From: Blasia pusilla
Taxonomy: Eukaryota; Marchantiophyta; Marchantiopsida; Blasiales
Assembly: GCA_050084515.1 (NCBI GenBank)
Contig: CM114273.1
Location: forward strand, 43,648,001-43,712,000
Direction of reading: 5' to 3'
DNA: 64,000 bases
The notes beneath the pieces are model-generated. The model did no database searches, was not told the DNA's origin, and saw nothing but the letters and a program-made list of their open reading frames with translations. Positions 23,154-35,600 of this stretch are shown piece after piece (positions within the stretch are counted from its first letter, which is position 1; each line of letters opens with the position of its first letter). The translations under genes were made by a program, and so were the position numbers.

Positions 23154-24178
23154 TCACCTTCGGTGACAAATTTCTCTTTAATTTCAGGGATGAATGCTTA
23201 ATCTAATGTTTTGTATATTTAATTAATGACAGGGATGTGCATGCACACATTATAAACATTAAATTCCATACGAATCAAAGGTTTTTTAATGATATTGTTT
23301 AAGCGTTTGCTAAAATGTAGCTATTTTGATCTTGCCATAAATGTTGATGACACATGAACTTGTTCACATACAACCTCATGACTCCAATACAATTCTCGAA
23401 GTAACAATAATAAAAAGTCAACTTCACTCAGTTCCGCATCCATTCATAGAAAATCTGATTGTGTTACATGTAACCTATCATATGAGCTCCAAGAAATGAA
23501 TATTCTTACTACTAGAATAGTAATCTCATTTGTCAGATTTTTCGTCACGGGAACTGAAGCCAATCTTGTGTGATGCACAAATCTCGTAATTATGCTGCCC
23601 ACAAAATTTGTTTCCTTGCTGACCCAATACGATACAAGCACAAAATAAAAACATGTATGGCATTGAACATGTTCTATGTGGAAATGATTTTATTGCGAGA
23701 TTTTAGAGCGTAAATCACCTAATCCTCTCTTCAAGATTTTTACAATGTCTCCCGGGTGGAATAATGGCCCTCATAAACTTTGAGGTACCTCTACAAATTG
23801 CTCCACAATGAATGGATGGTCACAAAGGGGCGGTTCTATATGACTTGGCAACCTCCAACAAACAAGTGAAGACGATAGCAATCAGCTTTAAGGTTGGATT
23901 TCACAAGAAACCAGACCCTACTTAATTTCGAACCACAATGCCACTGATGCATGGTCAACGATCCTAAGCAAGAGTATCACTAGTACATGTTGGCCAAGTT
24001 CAGTCCTGAAAAATATACATCGCTACACTTTTCCTCGCCCAAAAAAGGGAAAAGCTTGGCTTCTTGGAAACATTACCTACAGAATGGCCTATTCATTGAC
24101 TTGTGAACTCCCATCTTATATCTCAAACAAATGTAGGATTCCATCAATAGACCTAGAAGCAGAGATGAGATACTGATA
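23154..24178. other. Convergent intergenic region between the DnaJ and VPS13 stop codons
   Basis: About 1 kb, AT-rich, with no gene. It must hold both 3' UTRs, since the two genes are transcribed towards each other. I did not see a specific terminator-like structure. Confidence 0.5.
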
Positions 24179-26694
24179 TCAGCTTGTCTTCAGAGTGGAG
24201 AGAACGGTGTACGCAAGGTTGGGCGGTGGAGGTTGATGATCCCTTCTTGCAAGGAAGGTGTGAGCATCATTTTGTACTTGCCAAAGACTGCAGTGCCAAA
24301 GTGCTGCTCCATTGTAATCCCTCCAAAGAGGTACTTGACCTAGTGGCACATTTCCAGCACACTCTCGTCGCACACATCGCACTACTTCCCGATCAGGTTC
24401 ACAGTAATCCGGCACAACCACACATCCAACTGATATATAGCCAGCAGGGGCTCGTGGTCTCCAAATTGTTACAGGTTCCCTTGCACCACTCTCGGTATCC
24501 CGCCATACCTAAATTTCATTCCACAATTTTTCCATCAGTGCTCCGTTGATGGAATTTTATTGTCAATAAAGAATCAATCGTTTCTATGACTATCCTGAGG
24601 AATATCAAGAGCAGGATTAGTGGACAACAGCGCAGAGTAAAGCAAACTATTAAAGGGGACCCAATATGGGACTGTGCACACTGCACAGTCCCATATTTGA
24701 GGGAGTCATCGTGGGTATGGCCGTCGTGGATGAAATTACCAGGTCGAATCCATCTGGGACAATAAACTTCCCATCATGATCATCCCTATAAACCATGGCA
24801 CTTTCTGGTGGTTCGTAACACCGTTGCACAACATCACCCACAGATACAAACCTACGAAAACAATTGCAGTCCCTGCTGTGAGTTGTTCAGTATCCTAAAA
24901 CAAAAGTTTTTCTGGCTAAGGCACATTTCTCTATCAGTTCGATCTGATCCTAAACCAGATCTGCATTTTCATATCTTTCGTCTGACCACATGCTAATAAT
25001 CTGGTAGGGTTCATCAGATGCAAAGAACTATTCACATAAAGCAAGAGATTAGGTGAGTTTGCTGCATATTACCCTGCTGGAGGAACTGGCCGCCAAATCG
25101 AAACTTGAAACCTCTTGCTCCACGGAGCCCCCTGCATCGAAAAATCGTTAGATACTTAATTTTACACAGATATTTCTCCTCAGGAATCAAGATGTAGCAT
25201 GTGCAATTCTGAAATACTTTCATCAGCAACAGGACTTATTTGCTACACTACAGATGAGTCCAATAAATGGGTGCCAGAAAGATCCTCACTTTATCCCACC
25301 ACATGAGTTCGAACTCATTGATAAACCTTCCAACTTGGACAGAGCTTTCGGAGGACCCAGATCTCAGTGATGAGTCTTCAGAGCCACCATGCCGTGGGGT
25401 TTGGTGCAGGCCATCCTGTTGAGGTGGCATTTCATTATCAGTCTCCAGCATTGCTTGACCTGCTGATCCAATCAATGCACCAAATGTAGCCATCACAGGT
25501 ACAGCGATAGGAGCTGCTGGACCAGCCAGCAATCCAAGAGCGGCCCCTGATGCTAAACCTGCACCAGCTGCTGCATATGGTTTCCTCATCGATGGTCTCC
25601 TCTGAAGACCTCCCTGATCACAGACCAAAGGATCAGAGTTTACAAGACAAAAGACACTTGAAGTGGATCATGAAGTACAATAGAAAGAAGAGTTTCTACT
25701 ATGGATGGGAATCCCAATGTCAAGGACTAAACTATTCTTCAAAAATTATCAAAAGTTTGAAATTACAGCCTCATTTATTCAACATTAGTTCGAATATTTT
25801 TGTATTATTGCTATTGCATTTTCCTGGTAAACAGTTGCGAAGATTTAGCCTATGTCACCTTTTACACAAACGGCTCAATAATCAGGATTCACATCATACA
25901 GTCATGGGCTATTCTTTAAGTGGGACTTTACAGCGCTTCCACTATTGTATTTGATTTTTCAGAATCCAGAGTTATCCTTGAGAGGCCGTGGATTTACAGA
26001 TATTTGACAGTACATGGATTTGTTGCTTTTTCTGATAGGATAGCAACCCTCATAAATGTTCTTTATCTTAATTGACCACTTGTGTTCGATTGTCATTTCC
26101 CTGAAAGCAGTAAAATTCCAAGAGACTACCTGAGACGAGTTTGCTCTATCAGGTCCATAATTATCATATGCTTTTTGAATTGCAAGGCGAATTTCAGCAG
26201 CCTGTTTGGTCCCAGGATGGCACTTGATAATTCGAGCAATTTCCTTGCTGTCAAACAGCCTTGTATCTTGAGACCAAGAACGAAGATGGATAATGAGCCG
26301 TGACGGGGGTAGGTTCAGTGGCTCCTCTTTTCCATGGGCAAGTTCCATAGTCATAAAGTGATCCCATGTAACATCCCATGCTACAGTGCAGGGATCTTTT
26401 AACAAATCAGCTCTTTTCTGGACCACCAGACCTGTTGGATGCTGCATTACCAACAGATATGTCAATAGGCAAGTGGTAATAAGACTTGCATTAGAATAAA
26501 GCAACTTTTATTACAATCAATACAATTTAGCTCACCTGAAGCAAAATGACCCGACGGTGAGTGATCATCAGAGTCCGTCCCTTTGGGAGGTTGAAATGAT
26601 CCTCATATGCATCAGACATGGCAAACTTGCCACGGACTCTGAAGAGGTCAATGGGTCCAAATATTGCTCCTCGTTCTGCTAATTGCATAAGTAC
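24179..26694 (-). CDS. VPS13: VPS13 block: PH-like domain and C-terminal VPS62-like tail
   Basis: Exons 26694-26536 (53 codons), 26441-26130 (104), 25613-25290, 25131-25073, 24851-24740 and 24508-24179, phases closed. The first two encode the PH-like C-terminal domain (IFGPIDLFRVRGKFAMSDAY, LMITHRRVILLQ, CTVAWDVTWDHFMTMELAHG). Then comes a Gly/Ala-rich hydrophobic stretch (GLASGAALGLLAGPAAPIAV) that could touch a membrane. The tail repeats the VPS62 pattern: FELMWWDK, VSIWRPVPPAG, VSVGDVVQRCYEPPESAMV, then VTIWRPRAPAGYISVGCVVV and WQVQNDAHTFLARRD. The protein ends LSTLKTS. Presence of this tail marks the plant long VPS13 form. Confidence 0.92.
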
Positions 26695-29600
26695 CTGGTA
26701 GAATTCAGATCATCAAAACCATGACATCGACCTAAAACATCTAGCAGACTGGTTCACCATAAGACAAATAGAGTGAATAATTTCTAATTCAATCAAGACC
26801 AGGATCCACGAGGGGGAAAAAGAAAAAACTAGTGAGGAGCCAGGCCCAAACCCAACATACAAACGAAACTAAACAAATGGTCTGTCATATTAAGTCCAGG
26901 CAATTAATCTTACTCTCCCCCATAATCTACAGAACTACATAAAACTGCCTAGATACTACTGACACTAGCGCACAATTTAAGAACCCATAAGGGTCAGTGG
27001 GCAAGTGGATCTTTTCACTTCTCCACAATCATAAAATGACATTGAAAATTTGGAAGACGGAAAAAAATCCAGGGATAAATGAAATTGGAAAGAAAAAATA
27101 ACAGAAATTAGTGGAAATCTGCAAGACAGAAATGGATTAGAAATTTAGAAAATGGACGGTTGAGATTTTAATCAGGAAACAATGTGCAAAACTTCCCGCA
27201 ATAAATCCCCGTAACAAAAGCACCCCTACCAAAATTTCCAGGAAACCATTCCAACGAACAAAAATGGATAATGGACAAAAGTTCCACTAAAAAGAGAATG
27301 GATAAGAACTTCCACCATGAAAAAGGATTAAGATACCCCTAAAGACAACAATACTAATAAGTTCGTAGTAAGCATTTACATTGATATAAACCAAAAATGA
27401 TGAAGAAAAAATGCGAATAAGTTCATAATAAGCAGTTGCATTGATGTAAAGCAAATATGAAAAGATATGATGGAAAACGAAAATTAGTTTTATCATTTCA
27501 CTGTTTTCAGCTAAGTCCACCAGGTTCTACCCCATTCATAATCCAATCCTTCAGTCTTTTTGGTTCTATGCAATGGATGAGCCAGTTCTCTTTTTTCGTA
27601 ACTTTCCTTGTACCAGTTGGAGATGTGGAGCTATTCATCGTAGAAGCCATCAGAGTTGTCTTCACTGAATCTGTCCCACACTCATGCTCAACCCCTGGGA
27701 GACCGACTGTCGCATTCATTCATACCTTGAACAATACTGGGGCATAGGGCCATCTCGACAAATCACAAGGGGATAAAATAGTTACTTCTTCCATCGGATG
27801 ACATGCCAGTTCCACATCTGGCCATACCCTACAATCCAACTTACCACTCCAGTCACTTTTCCGGTAACCAGCTTAGCAGCCAGTAGCTTTCCGGAAAGTG
27901 CCTCATATTTCAGCCCATTTCCCACATCGAGATTTCCCTGACCATTAATGACCCTGGCCACCTCTACCCTCATGGAAATCTCAAAATCTTCCACTCAGCA
28001 TTACAAAGAAAGCTGACTTGATAAATAAGGTTTACCCCCAATATTTCATAGCACAATATCCCAATAGGAAGAAAATGTGTCTTTCATTGTTTACTGCATA
28101 AAAAATATGCTTCTCCTTGCAGGACCCAAGATTCTCAATACAGTCAGCCATTTTCGGGTTTACGGGAGAAGTTTGTGTGACCCAAAGAAAAATTCAAAAA
28201 GAAAAGAAAGAAACACAGAAAATTGAGAGCAGGCTTCTCCACACAAGAAATTTGTCTAACAAGGGTCCAAAATTTCAGACAGACATCAACTGTTAGCATG
28301 GTAGTCCAGGGAATCATGGATTGATAACAGTAGCAGATTATGATAGTGATGGCAGGACAATGATATATTATGATAAGGGAACCAATTTTTGGAGTAGAAA
28401 CTATGAGATCAGGAATAGAAGTTATTAAAACTTGGGTTTCTTAAGTTGATCTTATTCTCAGGGAGGTTATCCTCTAGGGTTCACTTCACAACCTCCTCTT
28501 TTCAAATTAGGTCCTTAAAGGTTCCTATAGCAGCCATATCTTCTAGCTGCAAAACTCGCAGGTATTCTTAATCTACTGTGGCAGTTACTAAGTGATTACT
28601 GAACCATCCTTCTAAACAGTTAGTTGGCTGAACAAATCCATCATAGTATGAATGATTTAGGTTGCAGGTAATTAAATTGTCAAAATTTGGTGACAAGTAA
28701 ACTGTTCATTTACCTGGCCTCGAGCTTTATACTCATCGTAAGGTCGCAAAATATTGTCACCACCAATCACTCGAGGAAGTCGACGTCGCACCAATACTTC
28801 TTCAAATGTGATAGCAGCTGTAAGCTTCATACGAGTAGCATTTGCACCCTCAGTGGTCCGCGACAGAAAATCGAGCACTCCACTCATCGGCTGAATTGCT
28901 GCACCTATTACTCCCTTCCCTACTCCCTGAACAAAACCTTCCATTCCTGATAGCCTTGCACCCTCTAGGGGTTTCGTCAGGATGCCTGTCACACCCCTGA
29001 AGAAACCTTTTGCCAAAGCTTCACCTCCCTCTCTAAGTCCATCTCCAAGATCTTCGACAGTTGCTTTGCTATCCTGGAATCAAAGAAGGTGGTCAGGTTA
29101 CAAACAACCTCACAAAAATCAATGTAAGAGAGAATGAACGAAAGAATGAAAGAGTCCTGGGGATCCAAGAAGGCCCTGGGACTTGAAATCATGATATTAG
29201 TATCCGAAAAGTTGACCAGCAGAAGTACCTCCTCGTACAGAATCAGAACTGGCATCAGCTAATCCATCCATAATTTCAGCATGTATGCAATCAGCAAATC
29301 AGTTTCTAGCTCACTTTTCAAACAGACCACTTGTTGAAATCAGAATTCTAATTCCTTCAAATCTCACTTTAAGACTTTAAAAGCATAGAAAGATAGTAGA
29401 TCCCGACAGGACAGGTCGTTTTGTCTAGATAGCTGATGGAGATTGTTTGTGCTCAGTGATGTGAGCCATGGGTGATCTTTGAGCTGGTGACATCCGAGGA
29501 TCTTTGTTGTGAGTGCAAGGTGTGACTGAAGAATCCTCCTTAGTATCCGACAGATAACAAGGAGAGTCACATCATGGTAGGGCTCTGATTTGACAAGTGA

Positions 29601-32600
29601 GTTGGAAACTGAATTGCTGATTGTATACAAGTTGACATCATGGATGGTTTAGCTGATGATAGTTCTGACCTTGTACAAGAAAATACTTCTGCTGGTCAAT
29701 CTTTTTCTCAATAAGTGTAGCTTTGCCAAGCACCCTGTCCTCAATAGAAGTTGCAGACTAGTTCTGTATGCAATCCATTTCAGATTTGCTCTTCCAGGTT
29801 TGTAGGTGATTACCCTCATGTACATGGTTCAGTCGAAGATCCTGTCGGGATCCACTATTTTTCTATGCTTTTAAAGTTTCAAAAGTGAGATCTGAGAGAA
29901 GTAGTATTCTGATTTCAACATCACCTACAATCACAGGCTTCCTACTAGAATTGTGTCCATCTACAGAAGGGTGACCTGCTCCCGTAATGCATCCTAGAGA
30001 AACCCCTTGGTCTTTGCCCTCAACCTGCAGATGGCTTAGAAACAGTGTGCCACTCTATGAATCCATTCTAGGAATGATTCACTCCTATAGCTGACAATGA
30101 ACTGTTCACAGATAAACTTCCAAAGGAGACTTCATGGTGTATGGATTTACAAAGCTTATATACAATCCCGGACATTTTTGTGAACTATCCAATATCTCAC
30201 GAAGGAACCTCAATTGTAAGCTGCCAGCAATCCAAGGAAAACTCGACATACATTTCAGGCTGGTTTGGGGTTAAAGATGGCTCCATCCCAAGCATGACAA
30301 AATCTAACAGAGAATATTCATAGCTCTTAAAATGAACATCTTCGTGAAAATCCAAATCATTGCTGACCTGCTTTTGACGACTCTTAATGAACTTCTTGTC
30401 CATAGAAAGGGCTGCTACTCCTTTGCTCATATGACCAAAAGCGGTGCTAGCATTGCCCAATAAATCCACTCCTGAGAGCAATGAAAATGGCTGACTGAGT
30501 ACATCATTTCGAATGCTAGAGACAGCCGCTGCAAGGAGAGCACTTTGACGCATTGAGACCTCCTCATGTACACGTGGAATGATGCGAATCTGATCAGTCA
30601 CCAAGACAGTCACACTGTCAAGCCCTTTGAGATGACATGAACTTTGAATCGAAACAGTAACATCATCAAACAGAAAATTTAATTTATATCTATACAACAG
30701 CAAACTTTTGTGTTCGGTATAGATAGTAGTCCAAAGGTGTGAAAAGTGAAATTCTCTGCACTACTCAGAAATGTGGGCAAGATTTCATGAGCTTCCTCTT
30801 CCTGATTAATCCACCCCTTCTTGGTGACTTTCTTTATGTGAAGTACGTCATCCCCATAGCTTGGTATCCACCAATAACAGAAATCTAGATTGTGACCATT
30901 GATATAACTTCCATGCATGGGCCTGATAAGAATACAGAGCAAAATATCTGCCGATACATCCAAAGTAAAAGTTCACTCAGTTTTATTTCATTGATACTGC
31001 TTGACTATTTCTGTTAATAGATTCTGCTGAAGTACTCCTTCTCCTCTTGTGCCGGCCTGGTACCCTTCTGCTGGCCTGCTGAGGTTTTTGTCTCTTCTGC
31101 TTCCCTTCCCTTCCCTTTGTTGCGTGTATATTTAGTCCTCTTCCTTTTTCTGTTATCTTTTGATTCACTTCTACCCACAGCCTACTAGGGTACAGTGTCC
31201 TGAGATAAGCTCCTACACAAAACTGAACTGTCTAGTCATCCAAGAAGGAGATGTGTGTTGGCCTGGAGGACGCCCCAGGGCCCTTCTGTCACACACTACT
31301 GCATCTTGGTTCCAATCACTAATTCAGGTCTTGTAAACTCTGATAAGGTGGGTCTCTATCAAGCATCTCACACTCGATAGAAGTTACAGAAACGCTCTAT
31401 AGGCACTTCATTTCATATTCACTTTTCCAGGTTTTGTAAGTGATTACCCTCTTCTATGTGGATCAATGGAAGATCCTGCCAGAATCTGCTTTCTATCTCT
31501 GCTTTCAAACGTTTAGAAGTTAGATCTGAGAGAGGTAGAGATGTGATTTTGACTCAACCAATAACAAGATCAAATCTAGATTGTGATCATGGCTGTAACT
31601 TCTATTAAGGGGCACATGTCTGATTCAGAAGAGTAGACTGTTTAGAGAAGCTTGCCTCAAATTTAGAATGAAGGAAGTCCTGTGATGGAGGCTCAACCAC
31701 TCATTCATTCACTCATTCAAAAAGACTACATTCGTTTTTCGCTGCAGGAGGATAGTTGGTCCATCTATAACCGAAGCAGAGTAGATGGCCCATTCTCTTG
31801 CTGCTTAGGAGGTGAATCTCACCAAAACTGTATCTATGGATAAGCGAAGAGAGTGTGTATATATGATATGCATTACTCTAGATTCTCATAAGTGGGAGTG
31901 CCGAAAACTGTTTAGTCATGTGCTAAATCTAGTTAGCTGGATACTAACTTCGAATCTATCACCATCATCTACTTAGGTTCTGGATCAGTTAAAGAAGTTC
32001 TAAGAAACAGAAATTCTGCCTCATGTCTATAAAACCTCTGCTTAGAGTAAGATGATTATTCCACAGCATGCACAGTTTTTGGTGGAAACTCCTGAGGCTC
32101 TTGTTGTGTCATGCAGCACTGGCCCTGATGAAGAATTATCTGAGAGAATGAATGAATGAATGAATTTATTGCCCACAGGGTTCTGAAGAAGGATCGTGGT
32201 TTGCAGAATGTGTTGACAACTGTTAATATCGAGTTTAGTCATGCCCTAACACTACTTAGTAAGTTAGTATCCAGCTAAGTTAGTACTTAGCTTGTCACTA
32301 ACTTAGTTAGCTGTACTCAACTTAGAGACCTTATATCTTTGGGTAATCTCAAATAGGGTTGGCCACCATCATGTATTTAGGGTCTGGATCTGTTCAAGAA
32401 GATCTATGGGTCAGAAATCCTCTCTAGTGTATATATTGTCTGTACTTAGAATCAGAAAATAATTCCACTGTATGCACAGCTTGTGCTGAGGACTCTTGAG
32501 GCTCTTGGTGTGTCGTGTAGCACTTGCCCTGCTGTTGTGAGAGAAGGGAGACACTCTCATATAAAGTGAGTGCTGGTCATGCAAAGTGTTGCTGCGGAGC

Positions 32601-35600
32601 TTCCAAATGTCAACCGGGAAGCTCTTTACAAAACTATCTACTTTACCTGATTGGGATCCCCAATGCACATTGTTGTAAATCGTAGTAACTTGGAGTTTAC
32701 TATATTGAAAAGTAACTGATAGAATTGTTGAAATTGGTTAATATCTAGTTTAGTCATGCCCTAAAAGTAGTTAGTCAAATACTAACTTAGTTGGATACTA
32801 ATTTAGTTAGCTAGAGATAACTTATTGTTCCTCTATCTTTTTAGGGTAACCTCGAATTAGGGCAATTCTCGAGTTAGGGCTAGCCACCATCTGATATTTA
32901 GGGTATGGATCTGTTCAAGAAGATCTAAGGGCCAGAAATGCTCACCCTCATGTATATATATTCTCTGCTTAGAGTCAGAATGTAATTCTACAGTATGCAC
33001 AGGTTTTGGTGAGGACTCCTGAGGTTCTCAGTGTGTCATGCAGCACTGGCCCTACTGCAGAGTGATCTGAGAGAAGGAAGAGGAGATTGAGACTAACTTC
33101 TGTGCTTGCTGGAACCTCACTGGAAAGCAGGTCGTTTTTGTCTAGTATGCTGATGGAGATTGTTTGTGCTCAATGACGTGAGCCATGTCTGATCTCTGAG
33201 CTGGTGACATGTGAGGATCTGTGTTGTGAGTGCAAGGTGTGACTGTGTAGAATCCTTCTTAGTATCTGTCAGATAATAAGAAGAGTCACATCATGGTAGA
33301 TCTCTGATTTGGCAATAGAGATAGAAACTGATTTGCTGATTGTATACAAACTGAAATCATGGATGGTTGAGCTGATGCTAGTTTTGACTTTGTACAAGGA
33401 GGTAGTTCTGCTGGTCAATCATTTTCACAAGAATTACTATAGTAACTTAGTGTTTTACCACAGTAACTAGTAGTTTCTTGTTACTATAGATTTACCTCAG
33501 TAATTCTGAGAATTACTGTGGGCGGCAGTCCCAAACCCTAAAACCTCAAAACCCATTATCTTGGCTGTATATAACCCCCTGAGGGTGCCCCATGCGAAAT
33601 TACGTTCTCTTACACCTTTTTGTACACAACTCTCTGAGCTGAGGAGCTGATTGAGCAGCACTGAGTGTGCTTTGCTTACCTGAGTGGATTGTGCATCTGA
33701 ACTCAGTAGTTCAGTGTGCTGCTGCTTACAGACTGAGAGGTCTGCTGACCTGAGGGGTTCTGTGAGTCTTGTTATGCAAGGTGTCTAGTAGTACTAACCT
33801 ATGTGGTTGCTATTGAGATGTCTACTGCTGCTAACCTGAGTGGTTGCTATTGCACTAAGTGTGCTTGAGAATGCTAGGTAGTCTGGTGGTACAATTTGTC
33901 TAGTGCCATCCTCTACAATCTAACCTGAGTGGTTGCTATTGTACTAAATGTGCTTGTAATAGCTAGGTTGTAGAGAAACTCTGATATTCTAAAACACATT
34001 ACTTAGAAGTGCAGCAGCTTTGGGCAGGGAATCTAGGCTGCTGAAGGTGTTGAACAGTTCTGGCGTTACCAACTTAGTGATGTGGACCTCCCAGAGACTG
34101 TACTCATTAAACAGTGTCTGCCATCGCCTTGCAGCCATGGACCCCACACCCCAGTTGGACAGTGCTGGAGACTGAGATGGGTGTAGAGAGCGGAAGAAGT
34201 GACGAAGGGCCCATGTGAGAGGAGGGAGACACCCTCATATATTTAATGCTGATCATACAAAGTGTTGGGTGCGGAGCTTCCAAGTGTTGACCAGGAAGCT
34301 CTTTACAACACGGATCCCCAAAACATATTATTTCCCAGTGCAGCAGCTTTGGGCAGTGAATCTAGGCTTCTGAATGTGTTGAACAGTATTGGCATTACCA
34401 GCTTAGCAATATCAACATATATTGTTGCTCTGTGCGACGTATTTGTGCAGAAGGTAGTGACTGAAGTTTCATCCCCATGATCACACAAGGTGCAGAAGTT
34501 TAGGAGAGAGTGAACAAATAGATTAATTATCCACAGGGACCTCAGACTGTACTCATTAAATAGTGCCTGTCATAGACTTGCGAAGACAGAGAGGAGAGTG
34601 TAAATAAGCTCTGAGTATGTAAATGCCTCACTGGAAGGCAGGTAGTTTTATTGGAAATTCGTGAGCAGGTTGACATGCAGGTCTACAAGAACTCTTGTGA
34701 TGCACTCACAGGAAGTATTCCTGCATCACGTTACTCTTGTCCACGAGACATCTCAAGTTTGTATACATCACCCCCCTCTTCAAATGGTCCGTCAGAAGAC
34801 TACAAATCCTCACCAAAGTAAACCCACCTCCTGGTTGACCACCCCAGATAAAATGGGGTCACAGAACCTATCTGTGTGAGCTCAATACTAATCCAGGAGT
34901 GGATTACTATTGACTCTCACCGAACAGTCACATTTTCAGGAGACGTCCCTTTTCAGGGATCACCTTCCACTGGCCTGTATGGATGCTTTTTCAGATTTAT
35001 ACTAGTCATTACACAATGTCCACTTTCACACTGACATTCTTACAGGTTTTGTTCAGCTAGCTCATTGAGAGCTAAACTGAAAGCCATTTGTGATCTCTGT
35101 CCTGGAGAGAAGTTCATAGCGCACACCAAAATCATGAATGGGTGAACTGAAGCTAGTTCTGATATTGCAACAGAAGAAAGGTCTGCTTAACAAATTTCTA
35201 TATATTGGTCTGGTTTGTGTTGAAGATAGCCTCAATGTCTAAGCCTCCTTTGAGTTGAAAAGATGAGACAAATCTTCAAAAACATCATAAAAGAACAGGT
35301 ACCTTTTTCAAGAATGTGAAATAACATGTACTGCAAACGCCCACAAAAGACAACCTCAAAATTCTACACCAAACTTACTGGCATTTCATCAGTATTCCCA
35401 AGTGAAGTCATAAGGGTTGACCAAAATCCCAACATCCCTCGAGGTCGTTGTGTTGGAGACATTGCCAGCGTGACTTTGAAGCGAATCTCAGTAGTATGCA
35501 AAAGCCTGCAGAAGCGGAAAAATATCACAAAGTTTACCCTAAATGATATCAAACCTCAAAATACAAAATGATAGGGAGTTTGGCTTTCGAATTGCGATAA

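Noticed and set aside
30983-31168. Basic Lys/Arg-rich minus-strand frame in a VPS13 intron
   Set aside because: Composition comes from a CTTCCC-rich stretch; it does not fit the VPS13 order between exons 35379 and 30589.
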